Origin: Glycomyces sp. TRM65418
GTDB lineage: Bacteria; Actinomycetota; Actinomycetes; Mycobacteriales; Micromonosporaceae
NCBI RefSeq assembly: GCF_019710475.1
Contig: NZ_JAJFAX010000008.1
Location: 124,001 to 188,000 of the forward strand
Reading direction: 5' to 3'
Length of the DNA stretch: 64,000 nucleotides
The notes below the pieces were generated by a model that did no database searches, was not told the origin of the DNA, and saw only the letters and a program-made list of their open reading frames with translations. This document shows, in pieces, positions 49,468 to 60,636 of this stretch (position 1 is its first letter; each line of letters begins with the position of its first letter). Both the position numbers and the translations under genes were made by a program.

Positions 49468-50502
49468 GTGAGCGCCAAGATCGCCGACACGGCCGAGCAG
49501 TCCGAGAACCGCGTGAAAGTGGTCTTCATCGGAGGACTGGGCCGCAGCGGCACGACGCTCCTGGAGCGCCTGCTGGGCCAGCTCCCCGGCGTGGTCCCCC
49601 TCGGCGAGATCACGCACCTGTGGGAACGCGACCTCGTCGGCAACGAGATGTGCGCCTGCGGGGCCACGTTCTCCCACTGCGAGTTCTGGCAGCGGATCGG
49701 CCACCGCGCCTTCGGGTCCTGGGAGGCCGTCGACGTCGAGCGGCTCACCGCCCTCAAGGCCACCGTGGACCGCACCCGGCACATCCCCGCGCTCGCGGCC
49801 AAGCGCCTCGCGCCGGCCCAGCACCAGCTGGTCACCGAGTACGCCGAGTACTTCGAGAAGATCTACACCGCCGCCGCGAAGGACACCCGCGCGCAGGTCG
49901 TGGTCGACTCCTCCAAGCACGCCTCGCTCGCCTACTGCCTGCGCTGGTCCCCGAAGATCGACCTGCGGGTGCTGCACGTGGTCCGCGACTCACGCGGGGT
50001 CGCCTACTCGTGGACCAAGCAGGTGCGCCGCCCCGAGTCCCCCACCGGCGACCAGATGACCCGCTACTCCCCCGCGAAGGCCGCGATGCTGTGGAACGCG
50101 CAGAACGCCGCGTTCAGCCTCCTGGCCCGCCGCGGCGTGCCCGTGCGCCGGGTCCGCTACGAGCGGATCATCCAGCGCCCCCGGAAGGTCATCGCCTCGC
50201 TGGGCCGGTTCTGCGGACTGGACCTGGCCGAGTCGGACTACAACTTCATCGGGGACGGCTGGGCCGACCTCGGCCCGAGCCACTCGGCGGCCGGCAACCC
50301 CATGCGGTTCACCGTGGGCCGCATCCCGATCATGCCCGACGAGGCCTGGACCGAGGACCTCCCCGAAGGCACCCGGCGCATGGTCTCGACCCTGACCCGC
50401 CCCCTGCTGGGCCGCTACGGGTACCTCGACGAGGACGAGGCGCCCGCCGAAGCGGACCCGGCCGAGGAGCCCGCCCGCGAGGAAGTGAGCGTCCGTGACT
50501 GA
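49468..50502 (+). CDS. Second sulfotransferase, with CxC/HCEFW cysteine motif
   Basis: The 344-residue protein starts near a PAPS-binding loop (VVFIGGLGRSGTTLLERLLG, about 16-35). The CACGATFSHCEFW motif of a large bacterial sulfotransferase group follows, then VVVDSSKHASLAY, the 3'-phosphate loop VLHVVRDSRGVAYSWTKQV and YERIIQRPRKVIASLGRF. There is no membrane helix. GAGGGA precedes the GTG at 49468; a GTG five codons further up is possible. It overlaps the glycosyltransferase start by 8 bases. It is not closely similar to the first sulfotransferase, so the two probably act on different positions. Confidence 0.87.
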   Translation: MSAKIADTAEQSENRVKVVFIGGLGRSGTTLLERLLGQLPGVVPLGEITHLWERDLVGNEMCACGATFSHCEFWQRIGHRAFGSWEAVDVERLTALKATVDRTRHIPALAAKRLAPAQHQLVTEYAEYFEKIYTAAAKDTRAQVVVDSSKHASLAYCLRWSPKIDLRVLHVVRDSRGVAYSWTKQVRRPESPTGDQMTRYSPAKAAMLWNAQNAAFSLLARRGVPVRRVRYERIIQRPRKVIASLGRFCGLDLAESDYNFIGDGWADLGPSHSAAGNPMRFTVGRIPIMPDEAWTEDLPEGTRRMVSTLTRPLLGRYGYLDEDEAPAEADPAEEPAREEVSVRD

Positions 50503-51409
50503 CTGGCCTTCCGTCGGCGTCGTGATCCCCACGCACAACCGACCGCAGCAGGTGCGCGCCGCCCTCCGCTCGGTGCTGACGCAGTTCTACCCCGGCGAGA
50601 TCGAGGTCGTCGTGGTCTTCGACCGCGCCAAGCCCGACGAGGACCTCGCCACCGAGCCCGCGGCGGGCAAGCGCCCGGTGCGGGTGGTCAAGAACGAGCG
50701 CACGCCGGGCCTGGCCGGGGCCCGCAACACCGGGATCACCGCGCTGGAGACCGACCTCGTGGCGTTCCTCGACGACGACGACGAATGGCTCCCCGGGAAG
50801 CTCGCGGCCCAGGTCGCCGCGCTAGGCACCGAAGCCGAGCTCTGCACCACCGCGATCGAGGTCGACTACCGCGGCAGGCGCACCGCCCGCCTCGCGCAGA
50901 AGACCATGGTGCGCCACGCGGACCTGCTCCGCTCGCGCATGATGATGCTGCACTCCTCGACGTTCCTGTTCCGCCGCTCGGCGCTCATGGGCGGGCTCGG
51001 GCTGGTCGCCGAGGACGCGCCGGGCAGCCAGAACGAGGACTGGGACATGCTCCTGCGGGCCGCCCGCCGCCGGCCCATCGCGCACGTGGACACGCCGTAC
51101 GCGCTCGTGAACTGGGCCGGCTCGCACTTCGAGACCCGCTGGGACACCAAGATCTCCTCGCTGCGGTGGATCCTCGACCGCCACCCGGAGATCCACGGCA
51201 GCCCCGAGGGCGCGGCCCGCGTCTACGGCCAGATCGCCTGCTGGCACGCCGCCACGGGCGACCGCAAAGAGGCCCTGCGCTGGGCCCTGCGCGCGACCAA
51301 GGCGAACCCCGGTGAACCCCGCGCGGCCGTCGCCGCCGCGGCCGCCGCCGGCATCGTCGGCGTCCCCGCGGTCATGGCGGCCCTCCACCGCCGCGGCCGC
51401 GGCATCTGA
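50495..51409 (+). CDS. Family 2 glycosyltransferase
   Basis: The 304-residue protein has the GT-A fold: VGVVIPTHNRPQQVRAALRS at the N-terminus, LVAFLDDDDEWLPGKL with the DxD motif, and NEDWDMLLRAARRRP near the catalytic base. It adds a sugar from a nucleotide donor to a growing polysaccharide or lipid carrier; the donor is not predictable. The last about 40 residues are an Ala/Arg-rich tail. The GTG overlaps the sulfotransferase by 8 bases, which couples a sulfation and a glycosylation step. It is the last gene of the cluster before a 188-base gap. Confidence 0.92.
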   Translation: MTDWPSVGVVIPTHNRPQQVRAALRSVLTQFYPGEIEVVVVFDRAKPDEDLATEPAAGKRPVRVVKNERTPGLAGARNTGITALETDLVAFLDDDDEWLPGKLAAQVAALGTEAELCTTAIEVDYRGRRTARLAQKTMVRHADLLRSRMMMLHSSTFLFRRSALMGGLGLVAEDAPGSQNEDWDMLLRAARRRPIAHVDTPYALVNWAGSHFETRWDTKISSLRWILDRHPEIHGSPEGAARVYGQIACWHAATGDRKEALRWALRATKANPGEPRAAVAAAAAAGIVGVPAVMAALHRRGRGI

Positions 51410-51500
51410 GCGGTTCCCCTGGGGACGCCGCCAAAGCGGGCGGGCGGGACGGCAACCGCCCGTTCACCGCTCGACCGGCCCCTGTTCATGTTGTCCGGCC

Positions 51501-51533
51501 TTTATGCACGGCTTATCGGTGCCTTAACCTCTG
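51501..51533 (+). promoter_or_regulatory. Triple 11-bp CTTA direct repeat upstream of DUF4956-VTC
   Basis: TTTATGCACGG, CTTATCGGTGC and CTTAACCTCTG lie head to tail at exactly 11-base period. The same array occurs at 55101-55133. Period and orientation match OmpR/PhoB-family binding sites, and an OmpR-type regulator is encoded 3 kb away. Confidence 0.6.
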
Positions 51534-51597
51534 CGCGCCTACGGTTCTCCTCATGCCGCCCCGGCGGCCCCGAACCCGTTCCACCGAGGAGGACCCG

Positions 51598-52197
51598 TTG
51601 AGTCTCGCGCTCGCACTCGCCTTGCCCGTCGACCTGTTCGCGATCACCGTGCTCGCATGGGCCGTCTACTACCAGCGCCACCACCGCACGGACCTGGCGC
51701 TCGCCTACGTGGCGCTGAACGTGGGCGTCTTCGCGGTCTCGGCGCTCATGCTGTCGCAGCAGGTGAGCCTGGGCCTGGCGTTCGGACTGTTCGGGGTGCT
51801 GTCGATCCTGCGGCTGCGGTCCGACCAGATCTCGCAGCGGGACGTCGGCTACTACTTCACGGCGCTCGCACTGGGACTGGTCAACGGGATCGGGGCGTCG
51901 CGCCCGGCGGTCGTGATCGGCCTGAGCGTGCTGCTCGTGCTGACGATGTACGTGGCCGACCATCCGCGCCTGGCGAACCGGGCCCGGCACCGCCTGGTCG
52001 TGCTCGACACGGTCCACCGCGACGAGGCCCGCCTGAAGGCGGACCTGGAGCGGCGGCTCGACGGGACCGTCCGCAAGTTCGAGGTGATCGACACCGACTA
52101 CGTGCGCGAGACGATGACCGTGGACGTCCGCTTCCAGCCGCTCCCGTCGCCGGTCTCCGCGCCCGAGCGCACCGTCCCCCTGGCGAGGACCCCGTGA
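51598..52197 (+). CDS. DUF4956-family membrane protein
   Basis: The 199-residue protein has four transmembrane helices (about 2-22, 36-55, 58-75 and 84-123, the last as a pair). A cytoplasmic C-terminal part with DTVHRDEARLKADLERRLDG follows. It matches DUF4956, often encoded with VTC-domain polyphosphate polymerases. GAGGAGG lies 5 bases before the TTG. An alternative ATG at 51553 would start 20 bases after the CTTA array. Its stop overlaps the next start in GTGA, so the pair is coupled. Confidence 0.85.
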   Translation: MSLALALALPVDLFAITVLAWAVYYQRHHRTDLALAYVALNVGVFAVSALMLSQQVSLGLAFGLFGVLSILRLRSDQISQRDVGYYFTALALGLVNGIGASRPAVVIGLSVLLVLTMYVADHPRLANRARHRLVVLDTVHRDEARLKADLERRLDGTVRKFEVIDTDYVRETMTVDVRFQPLPSPVSAPERTVPLARTP

Positions 52198-52952
52198 GCG
52201 GCTTGGAGGCGTTCGCGGGGATCGGGCTCGACGCGGTGGCGGCCGCCGCGGACCTCCAGACGCGGGTCGACACGAAGTACCTGCTCGCGTCGGACGCGTA
52301 CCGGCGGTTCCGGGGCCACCTCGCGGCCGGGGGCGACTGGGCGTGTCTCGACATCGGCGGCAGGCGCCGCTTCTCGTACGAATCGGTCTACTTCGACACC
52401 CCTGACCTGCTGACGTACCGGCAGCACCGGCAGGGCCGCCGGCGCCGTTTCAAGGTCCGCACGCGGCTCTACGCCGACTCGGGCGAGTGCGCCTTCGAGG
52501 TGAAGGTGAAGGGGGCCCGGCAGGACACGGTCAAGGAGCGGCTGCCGTACACGGCCGCCGACGCCGCCCGGATCACTCCGGAGGCCGCCGAACACCTGGC
52601 GGCGACACTGTGGAAGGCGTACGGCATGGCCGTCCCGCCGGGCCTGGAGGCTCGGTTGCGCACGGACTACCGGCGGCACACGCTCGTGAACGCGGCGGCG
52701 GGCGTGCGCGTCACGTGCGACGAGGACCTGCGCTGCGTCTCGTCCGCGGGCACCGCGGTCGCGCGGCCGGTGTGCCTGGTGGAGGTCAAGTCGGCCCGGC
52801 CCGGCGGCCCGGCCGACCGTCTCCTGTGGGCGATGGGGGCGCGGCCGGTCCCGGTCTCGAAGTACTGCCTGGCGGTCGCGGCCCTGTCGCCGGGAATGCG
52901 CGGCAACCCGTGGGCGCGCGCGATGCGCGAGTGCTTTCCAGGGCCTGGCTGA
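52194..52952 (+). CDS. VTC-domain protein, polyphosphate polymerase-like
   Basis: The 252-residue cytoplasmic protein has the CYTH/VTC tunnel fold signature: TRVDTKYLLASDAYRRF, YESVYFDTPDLLTYRQH, RRRRFKVRTRLY and CAFEVKVKGARQDTVKERLPY, then RRHTLVNAAAGVRVTCDEDL and LVEVKSARPGG. These include the basic and acidic residues lining the polyphosphate tunnel in yeast Vtc4, which makes polyphosphate from ATP. Whether this copy is active, and whether it pairs with the membrane DUF4956 protein, is inferred. GTGA coupling supports a joint complex. Confidence 0.85.
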   Translation: MSGLEAFAGIGLDAVAAAADLQTRVDTKYLLASDAYRRFRGHLAAGGDWACLDIGGRRRFSYESVYFDTPDLLTYRQHRQGRRRRFKVRTRLYADSGECAFEVKVKGARQDTVKERLPYTAADAARITPEAAEHLAATLWKAYGMAVPPGLEARLRTDYRRHTLVNAAAGVRVTCDEDLRCVSSAGTAVARPVCLVEVKSARPGGPADRLLWAMGARPVPVSKYCLAVAALSPGMRGNPWARAMRECFPGPG

Positions 52953-53089
52953 ACACCCCTGGCGGTGCGATGTCCGCCGCTCGCACTGCCGATGTACGAC
53001 GCGCAAGCGGCGCCGAGGCCGCGGAAGACCCCCCGATGCAACGCGGCGAACGGGCCGGATGGCGCCCGGCCGGGAGGTCGAGCCGGGTC

Positions 53090-54343
53090 CTACCCCAGTT
53101 CGAGCCTGATGAGCGCCCCGGTGCCGCCCGGGCCTTGGCCGAACACCAGCTGGCCGCCCGAGGCCGCGGCGGCGCGCCGCGCGATGTCCAGGCCCAGCCC
53201 GGTCGAGCCGCCTTCGCTGCGGCCCCGGTTGAACACCCCCAGGTTCGGCAGGCCGGGCCCCTCGTCGGCGACGTCCACGGTGGCCCCGCCTTCGTAGCGC
53301 GGCGTCAGCCGCACCTCGAACGCGGTGCCGTCGGGGGTGTGCGCGAAGACGTTGGCGAGCAGGGAGTCCATGGCGGCGGCGAGGTCGGCGGCCGACAACT
53401 GCACCGGCAGCGGTCCGGGGGCGAGCCGCACCCGGCACTCGCGGGCGGTGTCCTCGGCGAGCGCGGACCAGAACTCGACGCGCTCGGCCACGACGGCGGC
53501 CGCGTCGCACCTCCCGGCCTCGGCGGGGTTGCGGGCGTCCTGAATGGCGGCGTTGACGGCCCGCTCGACCTCGGCCACGGCCTGCTCGACCGCTTCGCGC
53601 TGCGCGTGGTCGCCGAGCGCCTCGGTCTCGAGCTTGAGGACCGTGAGCGGGGTGCGGAGCCGGTGCGAGAGGTCGGCGACGCGCTCGCGCTCGGCCTCGA
53701 GGAGGTCCTTGATGCGGTCGGCGAGGGTGTTCAGCGCCGTCCCGACCTCGCGCAGCTCCTCCGGGCCGCTCGCCTTCGCCCTGGCCTCCAGGTCGCCGCT
53801 CGCGAGCCGGTGCGACACACCGGACAGGTCGTTCAGCGGTATCAGCAGGACCCGGGAGAACCGCGTCGCCAGCAGCAGTCCGAAACCCAGGAGCGCGACG
53901 GCGATCGCGCCGAGCAGCAGCCATGATTCGGCGACGCCGTCGGTCAGCTGCCGGTCGGTGACGAGGACGCGGATGACGGCGGTGCCCTCGGCGAGCCCGA
54001 CGCCGAAGAGGATCTCCCGCCCGCCGTCGGTCGCGGCCGTCAGTGACCGGCCCCTGGCGGCCAGCTCCACCGCGGGCGAGCGGGGCGCCTCGGCGCCCGA
54101 GGTCGTGCCGTCGGGCCAGAAGACGGTGACCGGGTAGGGCGAGTCCACGTTCTGGAGGGCGGCCTCGACCTGGCCGACGTCGCCGCCGATGATGACCGGC
54201 GTCAACAGCTGGCCCTCCTGCTCGGCGGCGTCGATCGCGTGCTGCGCGGCGCTGTTGCGCAGCAGGATGCCCATCGGGAGCGCGAACGCCAGGAGGATCA
54301 TGGTGGCGGTCGCGGCCACCAGGAGCGTCAGCCGGGCCCTCAC
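53090..54343 (-). CDS. Sensor histidine kinase (HAMP, HisKA, HATPase)
   Basis: The 417-residue membrane protein has TM1 (about 3-27), a sensing domain of about 130 residues with DSPYPVTVFWPDGTTSG, TM2 (ESWLLLGAIAVALLGFGLLLA) and a HAMP segment. The phosphorylation box SHRLRTPLTVLKLE and an ATPase with DSLLANVFAHTPDGTAF, ADEGPGLP and GGSTGLGLDIARR follow. The GTG start overlaps the regulator stop in GTGA. Extracytoplasmic signal unknown. The partner is the adjacent OmpR-type gene. Confidence 0.93.
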   Translation of the reverse strand: MRARLTLLVAATATMILLAFALPMGILLRNSAAQHAIDAAEQEGQLLTPVIIGGDVGQVEAALQNVDSPYPVTVFWPDGTTSGAEAPRSPAVELAARGRSLTAATDGGREILFGVGLAEGTAVIRVLVTDRQLTDGVAESWLLLGAIAVALLGFGLLLATRFSRVLLIPLNDLSGVSHRLASGDLEARAKASGPEELREVGTALNTLADRIKDLLEAERERVADLSHRLRTPLTVLKLETEALGDHAQREAVEQAVAEVERAVNAAIQDARNPAEAGRCDAAAVVAERVEFWSALAEDTARECRVRLAPGPLPVQLSAADLAAAMDSLLANVFAHTPDGTAFEVRLTPRYEGGATVDVADEGPGLPNLGVFNRGRSEGGSTGLGLDIARRAAAASGGQLVFGQGPGGTGALIRLELG

Positions 54344-55038
54344 CGCTCGCCCCCGTCGGTCGGGTCGACGAGTTTGACGCCGACGCCGCGGACGGTGTGC
54401 AGGAAGCGCGGGGCCTGCGCGGTCTCGCCGAGCTTGCGCCGCAACCACGCCAGGTGCACGTCCACGGTCTTGTCGGCGCCGCCGAACGGCAGATCCCACA
54501 CGTCGGTGAGGAGCCGGCGCTTCGCGACGACTTCGCCGACGCGGGCGGCAAGGTAGTGCAGCAGATCGAACTCCTTGGGGCTCAATTCGAGCGCGGCCCC
54601 GTCGAGGTGCGCGGAGCGGCCGCGCGGGTCGATGCGCAGGGGACCGACCGCGACGGTCGCGTCCGTCGGTCCGGCGCCGCCGACGCGGCGCAGGACCGCC
54701 TGGATGCGGGCGTCGAGCTGCTTGGCGGTGAAGGGCTTCACCACGTAGTCGTCGGCGCCGGAGCCGAGGACGCGGACGATCTCGTCCTCGTCGTCGCGGG
54801 CGGTCGCCACGATCACCGGGACGTCCGAGACGCCGCGGAGCATCCTGAGCATCTGCGAACCGTCGAGGTCGGGGAGGCCGAGGTCGAGCACGACCAGGTC
54901 GGGCCGGTGGTCGACCGCGGCGCGCAGTCCGCTCATCGCGTCGGACGCGGAGGCGACCTGGTGGTTCAGGTCGCGCAGGGACCGCAGCAGGGCGGAGCGG
55001 ACGCGCTCGTCGTCCTCGATCAGCAGCAGTTGGGCCAT
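54340..55038 (-). CDS. OmpR-family response regulator
   Basis: The 232-residue protein has a receiver domain with acidic pocket EDDERVR, phosphorylation site Asp52 in VVLDLGLPDLDG and Lys101 in DYVVKPFTAKQL. The C-terminal winged helix (SPKEFDLLHYLAARVGEVV and KTVDVHLAWLRRKLGE) binds DNA as direct repeats. It is coupled to its kinase by GTGA and divergent from the Asp-rich gene, with a triple CTTA array between. It likely controls that gene and DUF4956-VTC; this is inference from the repeat period and layout. Confidence 0.93.
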   Translation of the reverse strand: MAQLLLIEDDERVRSALLRSLRDLNHQVASASDAMSGLRAAVDHRPDLVVLDLGLPDLDGSQMLRMLRGVSDVPVIVATARDDEDEIVRVLGSGADDYVVKPFTAKQLDARIQAVLRRVGGAGPTDATVAVGPLRIDPRGRSAHLDGAALELSPKEFDLLHYLAARVGEVVAKRRLLTDVWDLPFGGADKTVDVHLAWLRRKLGETAQAPRFLHTVRGVGVKLVDPTDGGER

Positions 55039-55100
55039 GGCCGGAATGCTATGCGGCCGAAGTCCTCCGAATCCACCCTCGGAGCGGTGACCTCCGCAGG

Positions 55101-55133
55101 CTTAGAGCGGCCTTATCGCGGTCTTAACGTCGC
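55101..55133 (+). promoter_or_regulatory. Triple 11-bp CTTA direct repeat upstream of the Asp-rich gene
   Basis: CTTAGAGCGGC, CTTATCGCGGT and CTTAACGTCGC form an exact 11-base-period array ending 18 bases before the Asp-rich ATG. The last unit probably overlaps the promoter -10. It matches the array at 51501-51533. Confidence 0.65.
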
Positions 55134-55151
55134 AGCGGGCAGGCTGGTGTC

Positions 55152-55685
55152 ATGCAGAGGAAATGGGTAGTGAGCGGATGGGCCGCGGCCGCCGCGGTCG
55201 CGGTCGCCGCGGGGATCGGCGCGGTGGCGCTGGCGCAGGGCGGGAGCCTCGCGGGCCCCGAGCAGCCGATGCCGGAGGAGGAGGTCGTCTCGGAACTGGC
55301 GAATGCCGACGACGCGACGCCGTCCGCCGCAGCGGACGAGCCGTCCGCGCCCGCTTCGGCGGACCGCTCCCCCACGGCCGAGGCGCCGACGGGGCCGTTG
55401 GAGACCGCGCCGAGCGCGGCCCCGGACGGGCACGTCCTGGGCGGCGACGGCGGCACGTTCCAGGCCGTCTGCGAAGGGGGCCGGGTGCGCCTCGACTGGT
55501 GGGCGCCCGCCCAGGGCTGGAGCACCGGCGCGGTCGACCCCGGACCTGGGACCACGGCCTCGATCGCGTTCACCGGCACGGGTGACGACGACGATGACGA
55601 CGACGGCTTCGTCTACGAGGTCGCCTGCGTCGACGGCGTCCCCGACGCGGCGCTCCGCTCCGACGACGATGACGCCGACGACTGA
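55152..55685 (+). CDS. Secreted Asp-rich protein, target of the two-component system
   Basis: The 177-residue protein has a signal or anchor helix (WVVSGWAAAAAVAVAAGIGAV) and an Ala/Ser/Pro/Glu linker to about residue 95. A small domain with two cysteines (TFQAVCEGGRVRLDWW and YEVACVDGV) and long Asp runs near the C-terminus (seven Asp in a row, then DDDDADD) follow. No family is recognised. The acidic tail could bind cations or keep the protein soluble. Its promoter region carries the CTTA array shared with DUF4956-VTC. Confidence 0.75.
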   Translation: MQRKWVVSGWAAAAAVAVAAGIGAVALAQGGSLAGPEQPMPEEEVVSELANADDATPSAAADEPSAPASADRSPTAEAPTGPLETAPSAAPDGHVLGGDGGTFQAVCEGGRVRLDWWAPAQGWSTGAVDPGPGTTASIAFTGTGDDDDDDDGFVYEVACVDGVPDAALRSDDDDADD

Positions 55686-55711
55686 TCGCCGCTGACCGTT
55701 CGCCTGGGGAG

Positions 55712-55754
55712 ACGGAACGGCCCCGGAGCGCTTCGCGCTCCGGGGCCGTTCCGT
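55712..55754. terminator. Strong terminator after atpD
   Basis: A perfect 19-bp stem with loop CTTCG, followed by TCGG, lies 20 bases past the atpD stop and 26 bases past the Asp-rich stop. It ends both transcripts and occupies the place where atpC normally follows atpD. Confidence 0.85.
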
Positions 55755-55774
55755 TCGGATTCCGCTCGTCGGGG

Positions 55775-58143
<2,369 letters not shown>

Positions 58144-58145
58144 GG

Positions 58146-59780
58146 CTAACCCTTCTTGACGCGCTTGACGGTCTCGACGTCGACGTCGCCCTCGAGGGCT
58201 TCTTCGGCGGCGTCGGTCACGTTCAGGTCGTCGGCGTTGGCCTTGAACATCTGCTTGAACTTGGCGATGGCGCGCTTGAGGGTGTCCTCGATGTCGCCGG
58301 CCACCTTGTCCTTGCCCGCGTTGAGCTGGGCGACGACGTCCTTGTGGTTCGAGCGCATGTAGGAGAGGAACTCGTCCTCGAAGCGGCGGATCTCGCCGAC
58401 CGGGACGTCGTCGAGCGAACCCGAGACGCCCGCCCAGATCGAGATGGTCTCCTCGCCCATGGGCAGCGGCGCGGCGACGCCCTGCTTGAGCAGCTCGACC
58501 ATGCGGAGACCGCGCTCCAGCTGCGCCTTCGACGCGGCGTCCAGGTCGGACGCGAAAGCCGCGAAGGCCTCCAGGTCACGGTACTGGGCCAGGTCCAGAC
58601 GCAGCGAGCCCGCGACCGAGCGCATGCCCTTGGTCTGCGCGGCGCCGCCGACACGGGAGACGGACGTACCGACGTTGATCGCCGGACGCACACCCGAGTT
58701 GAACAGGCCCTCTTCGAGGAAGACCTGGCCGTCGGTGATCGAGATGACGTTGGTCGGGATGAACTGCGAGATGTCGCCGGCCTTGGTCTCGATGATCGGC
58801 AGACCCGTCAGCGAACCGCCGCCGAGCTCGTCGGAGAGCTTCGCGCAGCGCTCCAGCAGGCGGGAGTGCAGGTAGAAGACGTCACCGGGGAAGGCCTCGC
58901 GGCCCGGAGGGCGACGCAGCAGCAGCGACACGGTGCGGTAGGCCTCGGCCTGCTTCGACAGGTCGTCGAAGACGATGAGGACGTGCTTGCCGCCGTACAT
59001 CCAGTGCTGGCCGATGGCCGAACCGGTGTAGGGCGCCAGGTACTTCAGGCCCGCGGGCTCGTCGGCGTTGGCCGCCACGATGGTCGTGTACTCCATCGCG
59101 CCGTGCTCTTCGAGCATGCCCTTGATGCCGGCGACGGTGGAGCCCTTCTGGCCGACCGCGACGTAGATGCAGCGCAGCTGCTTGTTCGGGTCGCCGGACT
59201 CCCAGTTGGCCCGCTGGTTGATGATCGTGTCGATCGCGACCTGCGTCTTGCCGGTCTTGCGGTCGCCGATGATCAGCTGGCGCTGGCCGCGCCCGATCGG
59301 GGTCATCGAGTCGATGGCCTTGATGCCGGTCTCGACCGGCTCGAACACCGACTGGCGGTCGATGACGTTCGGGGCCTGCGCCTCGAGTTCGCGCTCGCCC
59401 TCGGCCTCGATCGGGCCGAGGTCGTCGATGGGGTTGCCCAGCGCGTCGACGACACGGCCGAGGAACTTGTCGCCCACCGGCACGGAGAGGACCTTGCCGG
59501 TGCGCTTGACGGTCTGGCCCTCGCCGACCTTGACCGGGTCGCCCAGGAGGACGGCGCCGATCTCGCGGACGTCGAGGTTCAGGGCCAGGCCCATCACGCC
59601 GCCTTCGAACTCCAGGAGCTCGTTGGCCATGGCCGAGGGGAGGCCCTCGACGACGGCGATGCCGTCGCCGGCGCTGGTCACGGTACCGACCTCTTCGCGG
59701 GTGATCTCCGGCCGGTAGGACGAGACGTAGGCGTCGAGCGCGCTGCGAATCTCGTCTGAGGAGATGGTCAATTCAGCCAT
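58146..59780 (-). CDS. atpA: ATP synthase F1 subunit alpha
   Basis: The regulatory nucleotide-binding subunit. The 544-residue protein has the P-loop [23 protein letters not shown], the [28 protein letters not shown] stretch and [25 protein letters not shown], all diagnostic. The C-terminal extension of about 35 residues ([31 protein letters not shown]) is longer than in Escherichia coli, similar to mycobacterial alpha tails that limit ATP hydrolysis. The similarity in role is inferred. It sits between atpH and atpG. Confidence 0.97.
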   Translation of the reverse strand: MAELTISSDEIRSALDAYVSSYRPEITREEVGTVTSAGDGIAVVEGLPSAMANELLEFEGGVMGLALNLDVREIGAVLLGDPVKVGEGQTVKRTGKVLSVPVGDKFLGRVVDALGNPIDDLGPIEAEGERELEAQAPNVIDRQSVFEPVETGIKAIDSMTPIGRGQRQLIIGDRKTGKTQVAIDTIINQRANWESGDPNKQLRCIYVAVGQKGSTVAGIKGMLEEHGAMEYTTIVAANADEPAGLKYLAPYTGSAIGQHWMYGGKHVLIVFDDLSKQAEAYRTVSLLLRRPPGREAFPGDVFYLHSRLLERCAKLSDELGGGSLTGLPIIETKAGDISQFIPTNVISITDGQVFLEEGLFNSGVRPAINVGTSVSRVGGAAQTKGMRSVAGSLRLDLAQYRDLEAFAAFASDLDAASKAQLERGLRMVELLKQGVAAPLPMGEETISIWAGVSGSLDDVPVGEIRRFEDEFLSYMRSNHKDVVAQLNAGKDKVAGDIEDTLKRAIAKFKQMFKANADDLNVTDAAEEALEGDVDVETVKRVKKG

Positions 59781-59814
59781 CTGAACGTTTCCCTTTCTGT
59801 TGATACCGGCTGGA

Positions 59815-60636
59815 TCAGCGTCCGGCCAAGGCTTGGCGGGCTTCGTCGAGGCGACGCGAGACGGAACCGTCCCACAGGTCCGAGCCCACTTGCACCCGGA
59901 TGCCCCCGACGATCGCGGGGTCGACGGTGACCTTGAGGGCCACCGGGCGGCCGTAGACCAAGCTGAGCTTGGCGGCGAGCTGGCGCTCCCCGGCCTCGTC
60001 GAGCGGCTTCGCGACGGTCACGTAGGCCACGGACTCGTCGCGGGCCGCCGCGGCGGCCTCGACCAGGTGGGCCAGCGAGGCGTGGAAGCTGCGTCCGCCG
60101 ATGCCGTGGCACGAGGCGGCCGCGAGCTTCACCGTCACCGGTTCGGCCTTGCCGGCGAGCAGGCCCTCGACCAGCCCGGCCCGGCCCTTCGGGTCGGAAC
60201 CCGTAGCGCCCAGGACCGAGCTCAGCTCGGCGTCGCCGTCGACGAGCCGTCCGAAGCGGAACAGCTCGTCTTCCACGTTCGCCAGCGAACCGTCCTTCTC
60301 GGCGGCGAGCAGCAGCGCCTTGACGGCGAGCTGCTCGGTGCCGCCGACCAGTTCGGACGGCGTGCCCCAGCGACCGCGCACCAGCGCGGCCACCACGTCG
60401 GCCGCGAGCGCGCCCACTTCGTCGGCGAGAAGCCGCCGGACCAGGCCCTCCCGGTCGTCCGCCGCACGGGCGGGGTCGGACAGGGCGCGACGCAGCCGAG
60501 GCTGGTCGACGAGGAACCGCGTCACTCCCAGCAGCTGATCGCCGCACTCGGTGAGCTGCTCGGCCGAGGCGCTGGAGGCGGCGGCCTCCAGCACGGCCCG
60601 GCCGGCCTCGATGCTTTCGCGTCCAGTCGTCGACAT
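59815..60636 (-). CDS. atpH: ATP synthase subunit delta (OSCP)
   Basis: The stator subunit linking F1 and the b stalk. The 273-residue length is normal for actinobacterial delta proteins, with a helical N-terminal domain ([26 protein letters not shown]). A C-terminal ending ([23 protein letters not shown], then [28 protein letters not shown]) carries the delta signature. The ATG overlaps the atpF stop by one base (TGATG). It is not a b-delta fusion like the mycobacterial protein, since b is encoded separately. Confidence 0.94.
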   Translation of the reverse strand: MSTTGRESIEAGRAVLEAAASSASAEQLTECGDQLLGVTRFLVDQPRLRRALSDPARAADDREGLVRRLLADEVGALAADVVAALVRGRWGTPSELVGGTEQLAVKALLLAAEKDGSLANVEDELFRFGRLVDGDAELSSVLGATGSDPKGRAGLVEGLLAGKAEPVTVKLAAASCHGIGGRSFHASLAHLVEAAAAARDESVAYVTVAKPLDEAGERQLAAKLSLVYGRPVALKVTVDPAIVGGIRVQVGSDLWDGSVSRRLDEARQALAGR

